A DNA stretch of 64,000 nt from NCBI RefSeq assembly GCF_002982115.1, contig NZ_CP019980.1, positions 1,620,001 through 1,684,000 of the forward strand. Reading direction: 5' to 3'. Of this stretch, positions 18,232 through 25,804 are shown in pieces. Every line of letters starts with the position of its first letter. The first letter of the stretch is position 1. The stretch is from Lysinibacillus sphaericus (lineage in GTDB: Bacteria > Bacillota > Bacilli > Bacillales_A > Planococcaceae). The notes under the pieces are model-generated. The model did not search any database. It worked only from the letters and a program-made list of their open reading frames with translations, and had not been told where the DNA came from. Made by a program: the position numbers and the translations under genes.

Positions 18232-18768
18232 TTAGTTACCTATGGCAAATAGAGATTGAAAAAGTGAGGCTACTAAAGCGACAAATAAAGTATCATCTGA
18301 TTGAAACAGTTTAAAGACAATTCCTTCGCGACGAATCCCACTATCTACAAAGCTTGCACTCGCAATTTTTTCATCATTGCAATATAAAAATGCGGTTGAA
18401 GTAAAGTCTTTCTCAAAACGAAAGACGAGGCCATCCATTGTAAAGGAATAGGAAGATTCCAATAATTGAACCGTTTTTCGCTGAATAGCTATCATGCTTC
18501 CATCTGGCATGATTAAGTGATGGCTTACACCTTGTGTTATCAGTGTGGAACGCACTTGAAAAAGAGCTTCTCCTTTCGTAGTGCGCGTTTCATAGCGATG
18601 TGGCAACGATTGTTGTGTTGCTACTAGCGCAGCTACATTCAGTACTTTTACAATATTGGAACGTTCGACAGGTTGGAGAATACAAACTGTTTCATGGTGA
18701 CTATTTAGGATAGGGTACTTTGACGGTCTATCAAATGCTTGGGAATATGTAAGTGTAAATGTTGCCAT
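18232..18768 (-). CDS. Tubby/LURP-like fold protein (tentative)
   Basis: A 178-residue soluble protein without signal peptide. Predicted alternating short beta strands (MATFTLTYSQAF, ALFQVRSTLI, SMIAIQRKT, SYSFTMDGLVFRFEKDFTS, KIASASFVDSG) and one long C-terminal hydrophobic helix (DDTLFVALVASLFQSLF) suggest the Tubby C-terminal/LURP-one barrel with its central helix. This is a fold guess, not a motif match. The Shine-Dalgarno GGAGG lies inside a hairpin that ends in a T run just before the ATG (see 18773-18818), so its expression is probably attenuated. Confidence 0.6.
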   Translation of the reverse strand: MATFTLTYSQAFDRPSKYPILNSHHETVCILQPVERSNIVKVLNVAALVATQQSLPHRYETRTTKGEALFQVRSTLITQGVSHHLIMPDGSMIAIQRKTVQLLESSYSFTMDGLVFRFEKDFTSTAFLYCNDEKIASASFVDSGIRREGIVFKLFQSDDTLFVALVASLFQSLFAIGN

Positions 18769-18772
18769 AAAA

Positions 18773-18818
18773 AAACCTCCAATTTACTTACTATACGAGT
18801 AAGCAAGACTGGAGGTTT
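18773..18818 (-). promoter_or_regulatory. hairpin that buries the Shine-Dalgarno of the next gene
   Basis: On the minus strand AAACCTCCA pairs with TGGAGGTTT (arms complement 18810-18818 and 18773-18781, perfect). A second inner helix CTTAC/GTAAG is also present. The 3' arm holds the GGAGG site of the 18232-18768 gene, and a T run follows up to the ATG. It can act as an intrinsic terminator and as a translation lock. Confidence 0.65.
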
Positions 18819-18908
18819 CATTATTGAGTGTTGGGAATCATTTTAACTTTGTGCATGCTGTCTGCTCCGAATCGATGTTATTTCTTCCTGTGAAACGGCA
18901 TTTAACTT

Positions 18909-18926
18909 TTTGTAATTTCACTACAT
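18909..18926 (-). promoter_or_regulatory. putative RpiR operator, distal copy
   Basis: The minus strand reads ATGTAGTGAAATTACAAA, 17 of 18 identical with the copy at 19011-19028 in opposite orientation. Core is the imperfect palindrome TGTA-N7-TACA. Confidence 0.55.
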
Positions 18927-18992
18927 TTTTTAATATATATATGATTAAATTAAAATAATAATAACAATAATATGTCTTTTTTCTAAAAAAAC

Positions 18993-19022
18993 TTGTATCA
19001 CGCTTTTTTTATGTAGTAAAAT
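18993..19022 (+). promoter_or_regulatory. candidate promoter of the rpiR gene
   Basis: TTGTAT (18993-18998) and TAAAAT (19017-19022) with 18 bp spacing. The -10 lies inside the proximal operator copy. Confidence 0.5.
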
Positions 19023-19028
19023 TACAAA
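19011..19028 (+). promoter_or_regulatory. putative RpiR operator, proximal copy
   Basis: ATGTAGTAAAATTACAAA covers the -10 of the candidate promoter. It is an inverted partner of the 18909-18926 copy, about 102 bp apart centre to centre. Fits autoregulation with looping; inferred from position and repetition only. Confidence 0.55.
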
Positions 19029-19051
19029 TAAATTTGGGAGGTGATTTTCAA

Positions 19052-19900
19052 TTGTTAAGCTTTGAAGAAAGAATTAATAGCAAAATGAGCTCGCTAACTA
19101 TTTCTGAGAGGAAGGTAGTCGAGCAGCTAAAAATGCATGAGCAACCCTTTTTGCTGTCAATGAACGAACTTTCACTATTAAGCAAGGTGAGTGAGCCGAG
19201 TGTTGTTCGACTGTATAGAAAGCTTGGATATGCTAGTTACCAAGAGTTAAAAGTAGCACTTGCTCAAGAACAAGTAAATAACGGTATCACATCAATAGGG
19301 AATTACAATGAGATTAAGGATGAAGATCTTGCTGATGTCGTTTTCGATAAAATGGCCGATCAGCTTGCCACAGCGATGTCGATGACGAAAGAAAAAATAA
19401 ACGTTCAACAGATGGAAGAAGCGGTTCAAATTATCTCAAAAGCAGACAGAGTGTTTTTTTTCGGACAAGGTCTTTCTGGTAACATTGCAGAAGACGGTGC
19501 TCATAAATTTATGAGAATGGGCGGTACGACAATTGCTGTAAAGGATCCACATTACCAAGCGATTTATGCTAACCATATGTGTAAAGATGATGTTGTCATT
19601 GTCATATCGCATTCTGGAGAAACAGTCAATATTATAGAGGTAGTGAAAATGAGTCAAAAAAGTGGAGCATTTGTCATTGTTATTACATCGAATTCAAACA
19701 CAACGCTTGCTCAAATGGCTGATACGTTGCTTCTTACGCAGGCGCAAGAGACAGAAAAGCGATCGGATGCGATGGTCAGTCGCCTCGTGCAACTTGCTTT
19801 AATTGACACCTTATTTACAAGGGTTGTTGCAATCGGAGGGAGTCATGTAAAAGAATCCATTAATCGTTCAAGATTAGCTGTTACTAGAATGAAGAAGTAA
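19052..19900 (+). CDS. MurR/RpiR family transcriptional regulator
   Basis: Sugar-phosphate-sensing regulator of 282 residues. It has an N-terminal HTH_6 domain (about 1-75, LSLLSKVSEPSVVRLYRKLGYASYQELK) and a C-terminal SIS domain (about 120-255, VFFFGQGLSGNIAEDGAHKFMR...VVIVISHSGETVNIIEVV) that binds a phosphosugar or sugar-acid phosphate. TTG at 19052 is chosen because GGAGGTGAT lies six bases before it; an in-frame TTG at 19034 precedes that site. It is the first gene of the sugar-acid cluster and most likely controls it. A cre site between it and gntP adds catabolite control of the genes downstream. Confidence 0.92.
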   Translation: MLSFEERINSKMSSLTISERKVVEQLKMHEQPFLLSMNELSLLSKVSEPSVVRLYRKLGYASYQELKVALAQEQVNNGITSIGNYNEIKDEDLADVVFDKMADQLATAMSMTKEKINVQQMEEAVQIISKADRVFFFGQGLSGNIAEDGAHKFMRMGGTTIAVKDPHYQAIYANHMCKDDVVIVISHSGETVNIIEVVKMSQKSGAFVIVITSNSNTTLAQMADTLLLTQAQETEKRSDAMVSRLVQLALIDTLFTRVVAIGGSHVKESINRSRLAVTRMKK

Positions 19901-19912
19901 ATGATAAATAAA

Positions 19913-19927
19913 ATGTAAGCGTTGTCA
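19913..19927 (+). promoter_or_regulatory. CcpA cre site before gntP
   Basis: ATGTAAGCGTTGTCA fits the Bacillus cre consensus WTGNAANCGNWNNCW at every position. It lies 12 bp after the rpiR stop and 38 bp before the permease start, so glucose should repress the catabolic genes. Confidence 0.85.
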
Positions 19928-19964
19928 CCTTAACTAACTTTTTACTTAAGGAGGATACACTACA

Positions 19965-21326
19965 ATGTTAACAGGTCATACACTCATTTTTGGATTTGTT
20001 CTTGCTTTAATTGTTTTATTTGTCCTTATTATTAGATTCAAATGGGATGCCTTTGTCTCTCTTTTAGTGGTTGCCCTTGGTCTTGGCTTATTGTCAGGCA
20101 TTCCAGCGAAAGAAATCCCTGGCATTATCGCTACCGGATTTGGCAATACACTAGCTGGTGTTGGTATTCTAATCGGACTTGGAATATTATTTGGTCAATT
20201 TTTAGCATCATCAGGGGCCATTAATAAAATTGCTACTGGGATGCTAAGCGTCTTTGAGGTGAAAAAATCTCCTTACGCTATTGCAATGACATCGATTACT
20301 GTTTCAATTCCTGTATTCTTTGATGCAGCGTTTATTATTTTACATAAATTAATCCAAAATATTTCTCTTAAAACAAAAATAGCACTTTCTACTTTTGTTG
20401 CAATTCTTTCGATTGGATTAATTACTGCCCATAGTTTAATTATCCCGACACCAGGGCCATTAGTGGTTGCTGACCAAACAGGCTCGGATATCGGAGTATT
20501 TCTTCTTTATGGATTGCTTGTTTCCATTCCTGGCGTACTCGTAGGTGGCGTCATGTATGGAAAGTTTATCGGGAAGCGCATTGCAAATAATGGACGTCTT
20601 GATGATTATGAAATGTCTGAAGGAAATAGCACAATTGCTGACAGAAAAGAAATTTCAACAGTTCTTTCATTTAGCATACTCGCTTTACCAATTATATTGA
20701 TTTTATCGAACACATTCATGAATTTACTATTCAGAGGCAACCCAGAACATTTCGTTCCGACCTTTTTTTCCGTTATTGGAGATAAAAATGTTGCACTGTT
20801 AATTAGTTTAGTTGTCGCGATGTTTGCCTTAAAGCCATACATCAAGGAAGATTCTAAAACTGTGTTTGCCAAAGCGTTTAATCAAAGCGGTTTGGTCATC
20901 CTTATTACTGGAGCAGGTGGTGCCTTTGGTAAAGTGGTTCAAGAAACAGGCATTGGTGATTTACTTATTGCTATGATGCAAGGGCTTAATATGCCTGCCT
21001 TATTACTTGCATTTTTATTTTCGCAAATTCTTCGTGCATCGCTTGGGTCTGCCACGGTTGCGTTAGTGACAACATCTGCAATCATGGGTCCGATAGCGAC
21101 GGAACTTGGCGTATCGCCAGTCCTATTGGGTCTTGCAATTTGTGCAGGCGGGGTCGGTTTATCACTTCCTAACGATTCAGGTTTTTGGGTAGTAAGTAAA
21201 TTTGGACGTTTATCTATAACAGAAACAATAAGAGTTTGGACAATTGGGGGCTTCTTATCAGGTGTAACCGTATTACTATTCGTCTACATTCTCAGCATAT
21301 TCCAAGGGATTTTACCAGGGTTATAA
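19965..21326 (+). CDS. GntP family sugar-acid permease
   Basis: The 453-residue inner-membrane transporter has about 12-14 hydrophobic segments. Family signatures are SIPVFFDAAFIIL, ITAHSLIIPTPGPLVVA and RASLGSATVALVTTSAI...SLPNDSGFWVVSKF. GntP members carry gluconate, glycerate, threonate or related acids with protons; the neighbours (hydroxyacid dehydrogenase, four-carbon acid sugar kinase) point to a C4 acid such as threonate or erythronate. AAGGAGG precedes the ATG. Likely controlled by the RpiR gene upstream and by the cre site. Confidence 0.92.
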   Translation: MLTGHTLIFGFVLALIVLFVLIIRFKWDAFVSLLVVALGLGLLSGIPAKEIPGIIATGFGNTLAGVGILIGLGILFGQFLASSGAINKIATGMLSVFEVKKSPYAIAMTSITVSIPVFFDAAFIILHKLIQNISLKTKIALSTFVAILSIGLITAHSLIIPTPGPLVVADQTGSDIGVFLLYGLLVSIPGVLVGGVMYGKFIGKRIANNGRLDDYEMSEGNSTIADRKEISTVLSFSILALPIILILSNTFMNLLFRGNPEHFVPTFFSVIGDKNVALLISLVVAMFALKPYIKEDSKTVFAKAFNQSGLVILITGAGGAFGKVVQETGIGDLLIAMMQGLNMPALLLAFLFSQILRASLGSATVALVTTSAIMGPIATELGVSPVLLGLAICAGGVGLSLPNDSGFWVVSKFGRLSITETIRVWTIGGFLSGVTVLLFVYILSIFQGILPGL

Positions 21327-21411
21327 TTTACTTGTTTAATAGCGTTGCTTTAGATACGAAAAAGGTATTTATCACTGATTAATAAACAACTAGATTGGAG
21401 CTGAAGTCAAA

Positions 21412-22308
21412 ATGAAGAAAAAAATAGGATTTATTGGACTTGGCATTATGGGGGCACCAATGGTTCGCAACCTTTTAAAAAAAGGTAATGATGTGACTGT
21501 ATACGATATAAATACAACCACAGTTGATATGCTTGCACAAGATGGTGCTAACAAGGCAACTTCTAGTAAGGAAGTAGCATTAACAAGTGATGTGGTGATT
21601 ACAATGCTACCGCAAGGGGCAGATGTTTTCCAAGCTATTTTCGGCGAACATGGGGTAATGGAAGGTGCTCGTCGGGATATGATTATTATCGACATGAGCT
21701 CAGTCACACCGTCAGAATCAAAAGAAATGTTTGAGCTCTCTGCCAATCGAGGCGTCCATTTCCTTGATGCACCAGTTAGTGGTGGAGAGCCAAAGGCAAT
21801 TGATGGAACATTGACAATTATGGTTGGTGGAAAGGAAGAGGTATTTGAAAAGGTAAAAGACATTCTTGGGAATATGGGGAGTAACATTGTCCATGTTGGT
21901 GATCCAGGTTGTGGCACTACAGCAAAGCTAGCCAATCAAATCATTGTAAATTTAAATATTGCTGCTATTTCCGAAGCACTTGTGCTAGCGACAAAAGCCG
22001 GTATTAATGTGGGGAAAATGTACGAGGCAATTCGTGGAGGACTTGCGGGAAGCACCGTAATGGATGCTAAAATTCCAATGATTCTTAATCGAAACTTTCA
22101 AGCGGGTGGCCGTGTCGACATTAATCTGAAAGATATAAAAAATGTAATGAATACTGCACATGAGCTAGCTGTTCCACTGCCATTATCGGCGCAACTTTTA
22201 GAAATTTTTTATAGTTTAAAGGCAGATGGAAAAGAGAGATTGGATCACGCAAGCATTGTTCAACATTATGAGAAATTAGCGAATGTTGAAGTTTCAAGAG
22301 AGGGGTAA
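21412..22308 (+). CDS. beta-hydroxyacid dehydrogenase (GarR/LtnD type)
   Basis: The 298-residue NAD(P)-dependent dehydrogenase has Rossmann motif GFIGLGIMGAPMVRNLLKKG at the N terminus, substrate motif DAPVSGGEPKAIDGTLTIMVGG, and catalytic Lys in GTTAKLANQIIVNLNIAA. The family includes tartronate semialdehyde reductase and L-threonate dehydrogenase. Next to a DUF1537 kinase it most likely oxidises a four-carbon acid such as threonate to the 3-oxo acid (LtnD role). The next gene starts 5 bp after its stop, so they are translationally close. Confidence 0.9.
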   Translation: MKKKIGFIGLGIMGAPMVRNLLKKGNDVTVYDINTTTVDMLAQDGANKATSSKEVALTSDVVITMLPQGADVFQAIFGEHGVMEGARRDMIIIDMSSVTPSESKEMFELSANRGVHFLDAPVSGGEPKAIDGTLTIMVGGKEEVFEKVKDILGNMGSNIVHVGDPGCGTTAKLANQIIVNLNIAAISEALVLATKAGINVGKMYEAIRGGLAGSTVMDAKIPMILNRNFQAGGRVDINLKDIKNVMNTAHELAVPLPLSAQLLEIFYSLKADGKERLDHASIVQHYEKLANVEVSREG

Positions 22309-22313
22309 TAATC

Positions 22314-23750
22314 GTGGTAAAGAAAAAAACATCGGAAGTGTTATCGAGCCTTCTTGAAGCGAATCATAAGCAAATTCAACTAAAATTAAAGGATGAGCTA
22401 AGGAGTTTTCATCATAAAATCGTTGTTCTTGATGATGACCCAACCGGCGTTCAAACCGTTCATGGTGTTTCGGTTTATACGGATTGGACAGAAGAAAGCA
22501 TTAAGCAAGGATTTCGCGAAAAGAATCAGGTTTTTTTTCTGTTAACAAACTCCCGCAGTTTTTCAGCAGAGGAAACAGCAGTCGTCCATCGGGACATCGC
22601 ACACCGTGTACATGCTATTTCTTTGCAAGAAGGAAAGCCTTATGTGTTGATTAGTCGAGGGGATTCCACATTGCGAGGCCATTACCCTCTAGAGACGGAA
22701 ACATTGAAAACTTCAATTGAAGAAATTTCTGATACAACGTTTGATGGGGAAATTATTATTCCTTTTTTTGAAGAAGGCGGTCGTTTAACAATCCATAATA
22801 TTCATTATGTTCAGTATGGAGATGAACTTGTTCCAGCAGGTGAAACTGAATTTGCAAAAGACCGTACTTTTGGTTTTGTTTCCTCTCATTTGGGCGAATG
22901 GATTGAAGAAAAAACAAAAGGTGCTTATACAAAAGAAGATACAATTTATATCACTCTTGAAGACTTACGCTCACAAAATATGAAAGCCATACAAGCGCAA
23001 TTACTAGCTGCAAAAAATTTTAGGAAAATCGTTGTCAATGCAGCAGCTTATAGTGATGTTGAAGTATTTGTTATTGCCTTGCTTCAAGTCATGAAAGCAG
23101 GGAAATCATTTATTTTTAGGAGTGCCGCTTCATTAACAAAAGTTTTAGGCGGTATTTCATATAAGCCACTTTTATCAAGAGATGAGCTGATGACAGATAA
23201 GTCGTCCAGCGGGGGACTGATTGTAGTTGGTTCCCATGTGCAAAAAACAACAGACCAATTATACGCACTTCTGGATAGTGGTCTTGTCACAGGGGTAGAG
23301 CTTGACGTTCATCTTGTACATGATGATGAGAAGTTTCAACAAGAGATTCAACGTGTTCGCACTACTTGCGAAGAGTTAATCAGTGCAGGTAAATCTGTAG
23401 TGTATTACACTCGTCGCGAGAGGCTAGATTTAGGAGAAAACCAAGGTGAAAACGAACTTCAATTAGCCGTTAAAATTTCAAATGCTGTGACAAGTATTGT
23501 TTACAACTTACAGGTACAGCCAAAATACATTGTTGCAAAAGGCGGAATTACTTCTTCAAGCGTGGGAACAATTGGACTATCGGTTAAGCGTGCGACAGTA
23601 GCTGGCCAAATAAAACCCGGAATTCCCGTATGGAAAATAGGACAAGAAAGCAAATTCCCCGATTCATGTTACATCATTTTCCCTGGCAATGTCGGCACAA
23701 TCAATACGCTAAAAGAAGTGATTGAAGTGTTGGAAGGAGAAATAAAGTAA
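22314..23750 (+). CDS. four-carbon acid sugar kinase (DUF1537)
   Basis: The 478-residue kinase of the OtnK/DtnK family phosphorylates 3-oxotetronate, threonate or erythronate. Seen are the N-terminal substrate domain with VVLDDDPTGVQTVHG and SRGDSTLRGHYPLE, and a C-terminal nucleotide-binding domain with KGGITSSSVG and IFPGNVGT. GTG at 22314 follows GAGGGG. With the dehydrogenase upstream it would give 3-oxotetronate 4-phosphate. The usual next enzyme, an OtnC-type aldolase/decarboxylase, is not in this cluster. An imperfect hairpin with CGGTTTTTC end lies near 23785-23830. Confidence 0.9.
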   Translation: MVKKKTSEVLSSLLEANHKQIQLKLKDELRSFHHKIVVLDDDPTGVQTVHGVSVYTDWTEESIKQGFREKNQVFFLLTNSRSFSAEETAVVHRDIAHRVHAISLQEGKPYVLISRGDSTLRGHYPLETETLKTSIEEISDTTFDGEIIIPFFEEGGRLTIHNIHYVQYGDELVPAGETEFAKDRTFGFVSSHLGEWIEEKTKGAYTKEDTIYITLEDLRSQNMKAIQAQLLAAKNFRKIVVNAAAYSDVEVFVIALLQVMKAGKSFIFRSAASLTKVLGGISYKPLLSRDELMTDKSSSGGLIVVGSHVQKTTDQLYALLDSGLVTGVELDVHLVHDDEKFQQEIQRVRTTCEELISAGKSVVYYTRRERLDLGENQGENELQLAVKISNAVTSIVYNLQVQPKYIVAKGGITSSSVGTIGLSVKRATVAGQIKPGIPVWKIGQESKFPDSCYIIFPGNVGTINTLKEVIEVLEGEIK

Positions 23751-23931
23751 CCATTTTGAACATATTTAACCTTTTAGAGAAAAGATAAACCGAACTTCTT
23801 GCTACTAATGAAGGCGTTACGGTTTTTCTTTTTATGTTAAAATAGTTATTTATTCCATAGAAAAGGGAAGTGGAAAAATTGATGATTTGGTGTACATTCT
23901 TTCCTATGTTTCAGCTAACTAGGAAAAGTTT

Positions 23932-24210
23932 ATGCTGAAAACGGCTGTGCAGGCATTTTTTTGTTCGTTAGTCCTACATATACTATTCGTTTTCATTATG
24001 TATGGATGGTCATATATTAAAGAGATTTTCGGAAAGGTAAAACTAGGGGAGAGATATGTAGCAGAAAGTCATACCGATGTGATGTTCGTTTTTATAGGTT
24101 CCCCGATCGTTTTTATAGTGACGTCGTTTTTGGGAATAGCAATAGTAAGTGCTTTTCTGATTCGCTTGACTACAAAATTTCTTAAGACACGGGGCGTGGA
24201 AGAAAACTAG
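23932..24210 (+). CDS. small two-pass membrane protein, unknown
   Basis: 92 residues with membrane segments about 8-28 and 50-75 and a conserved-looking loop KLGERYVAESHTDVMFVFIGSP. AGGAAAAG is the only upstream site, so translation may be weak. It stands alone before a strong bidirectional terminator. Family not recognised. Confidence 0.55.
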   Translation: MLKTAVQAFFCSLVLHILFVFIMYGWSYIKEIFGKVKLGERYVAESHTDVMFVFIGSPIVFIVTSFLGIAIVSAFLIRLTTKFLKTRGVEEN

Positions 24211-24232
24211 CAAAAGGATTGACTTACTATAA

Positions 24233-24275
24233 AAAACATCCAATCTACTAACTTTACAAGTAGATTGGATGTTTT
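24233..24275. terminator. bidirectional terminator
   Basis: Perfect 16-bp arms AAAACATCCAATCTAC (24233-24248) and complement (24260-24275), A-rich on the left and T-rich on the right. It serves the small membrane gene and dctP, which converge here. Confidence 0.88.
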
Positions 24276-24279
24276 ATGT

Positions 24280-25545
24280 TTAAGCGTTGTGAATCATTTC
24301 ACCTGAAAGAGCGCGTTTTTCTTGGTCCGTATCAAATTCTTTTTCCATCTTCGATACGACAACTGTTGCTACACCGTTACCAATTAGGTTAGTGACAGCA
24401 CGAGCCTCTGACATAAAGCGGTCTACACCTATTAACAGAGCAATACCTTCTACAGGAATCATCGGGAATGCAGCAAGTGTTGCAGCTAGCGTAATAAAGC
24501 CTGAGCCTGTGACACCGGCAGCACCTTTAGAAGTTAACATTAAAATCCCTAGTAAAGTAAGCTGATGCCAAATATCTAAATCTACCCCATAAGCTTGGGC
24601 AATAAAAATAGCCGCCATGGATAAATAAATGGAAGTACCGTCCAAGTTAAAAGAATAACCTGTTGGCATAACAAGTCCAACAACTTGTTTTGAACAACCG
24701 TAATTTTCTAATTTGCGCATCATAGAAGGTAGCGCAGATTCTGAAGAAGAAGTACCGATTACGATAAAAATTTCATCTTTGATGTATTTAATAAATTTAA
24801 AAATATTAAAGCCAAAGTAACGTGTAATTAAACCAATAATGACAACAATAAATAGGAACATTGTAAGGTACACAGAGAGCATTAAGAAACCTAAATTACC
24901 AAGCGATTTTAAACCGAAGTTCCCAATTGTGTAACTCATCGCACCAAATGCACCAATTGGAGAAATTTTCATCACCATATTGACAATTTTAAAGAAAATA
25001 TCTGCAACGTGTTCAAAAAATTTGATAACAGGTTTTGCTGGTTCACCTATAGCAGCAGCAGCTAAACCGAATAATACTGCAGAAAATAAGACAGGCAATA
25101 ACTCGCCATTTGCTAGTGCACCAACTACATTATCAGGGATAATTTGCATTATAAATGCTCCAAATCCATGCTCAGCAGCAGCAGCTTGCTCTGTATATTG
25201 AGCAACATCTGCAGCATTGGCTGCATCAGTATTAAATCCTTTACCAGGTTGAATAATATTTACTACAAGTAAGCCAATCGCAAGTGCGAAAGTAGAGACA
25301 ATTTCAAAATAAATTAATGCTTTCCCACCAATTTTTCCGACCTTTTTCACATCGCCCATGCTACCAATTCCGATAACGACCGTTAAGAAAATTATAGGTG
25401 CAATTAACATCTTAATTAATTTAATAAATATATCAGCTAGTATTTTTAAGCTAGCACCGAACTCTGGGAATGCGGCTCCAACAATAATACCGAGTACGAT
25501 GGCAATCAGCACTTGTACCGTTAAGTTTTTAAAATTTATACGCAT
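24280..25545 (-). CDS. dctP: C4-dicarboxylate:proton symporter (DctP/DctA)
   Basis: Imports succinate, fumarate and malate. The 421-residue SDF-family transporter has eight membrane segments and two re-entrant loops. Typical motifs are PIIFLTVVIGIGSMGD, GTSSSESALPSMMRKLENYG (serine-rich loop), MPTGYSFNLDGTSIYLS (unwound NLDGT of TM7) and TSKGAAGVTGSGFITLAATL. With dctB, dctS and dctR nearby it is the transporter of the Bacillus dct system. Control signs upstream: a cre site (25575-25589) and a tandem 9-bp repeat (25646-25663) that may bind DctR. Confidence 0.95.
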   Translation of the reverse strand: MRINFKNLTVQVLIAIVLGIIVGAAFPEFGASLKILADIFIKLIKMLIAPIIFLTVVIGIGSMGDVKKVGKIGGKALIYFEIVSTFALAIGLLVVNIIQPGKGFNTDAANAADVAQYTEQAAAAEHGFGAFIMQIIPDNVVGALANGELLPVLFSAVLFGLAAAAIGEPAKPVIKFFEHVADIFFKIVNMVMKISPIGAFGAMSYTIGNFGLKSLGNLGFLMLSVYLTMFLFIVVIIGLITRYFGFNIFKFIKYIKDEIFIVIGTSSSESALPSMMRKLENYGCSKQVVGLVMPTGYSFNLDGTSIYLSMAAIFIAQAYGVDLDIWHQLTLLGILMLTSKGAAGVTGSGFITLAATLAAFPMIPVEGIALLIGVDRFMSEARAVTNLIGNGVATVVVSKMEKEFDTDQEKRALSGEMIHNA

Positions 25546-25574
25546 AATACTTCCCCCTTGAAAAATGTATAATT

Positions 25575-25589
25575 TGTGAACGCTTTCAT
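25575..25589 (-). promoter_or_regulatory. CcpA cre site before dctP
   Basis: The minus strand reads ATGAAAGCGTTCACA, a full match to WTGNAANCGNWNNCW. It lies in the dctP leader, suited to a roadblock or start-site repression by glucose. Confidence 0.85.
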
Positions 25590-25645
25590 GTGGTTATCAT
25601 AGCTGAAATTTTCCGACAATAGTTTTTATGACCGTAAAGTTTCTA

Positions 25646-25663
25646 TTGTTCATTTTGTTCATT
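25646..25663 (-). promoter_or_regulatory. tandem 9-bp repeat, candidate DctR site
   Basis: TTGTTCATT occurs twice head to tail, about 100 bp upstream of the dctP start. A promoter that depends on a CitB-type response regulator is expected here, and no good -35 box is visible. Confidence 0.45.
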
Positions 25664-25751
25664 TTTCGTTTCGATAGTTTGGAAGTTAGTAATATCAAGG
25701 GTTGAAGGCTGTTTTATAGTAGATTATAAATTATTGAATCTATTATAATAC

Positions 25752-25784
25752 AAAAGAAAAAATCCTCACGAAAAGTGAGGATTT
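25752..25784 (-). terminator. terminator after dctB
   Basis: AAATCCTCAC (25760-25769) with complement (25775-25784); a T run follows on the minus strand. It separates dctB from dctP, which therefore needs its own promoter. Confidence 0.85.
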
Positions 25785-25804
25785 AGCCAAAATGACCAAA
25801 AAGT

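Noticed and set aside
21390-21935. Long minus-strand frame opposite the hydroxyacid dehydrogenase
   Set aside because: Shadow of a well-supported gene with clear family motifs on the plus strand.
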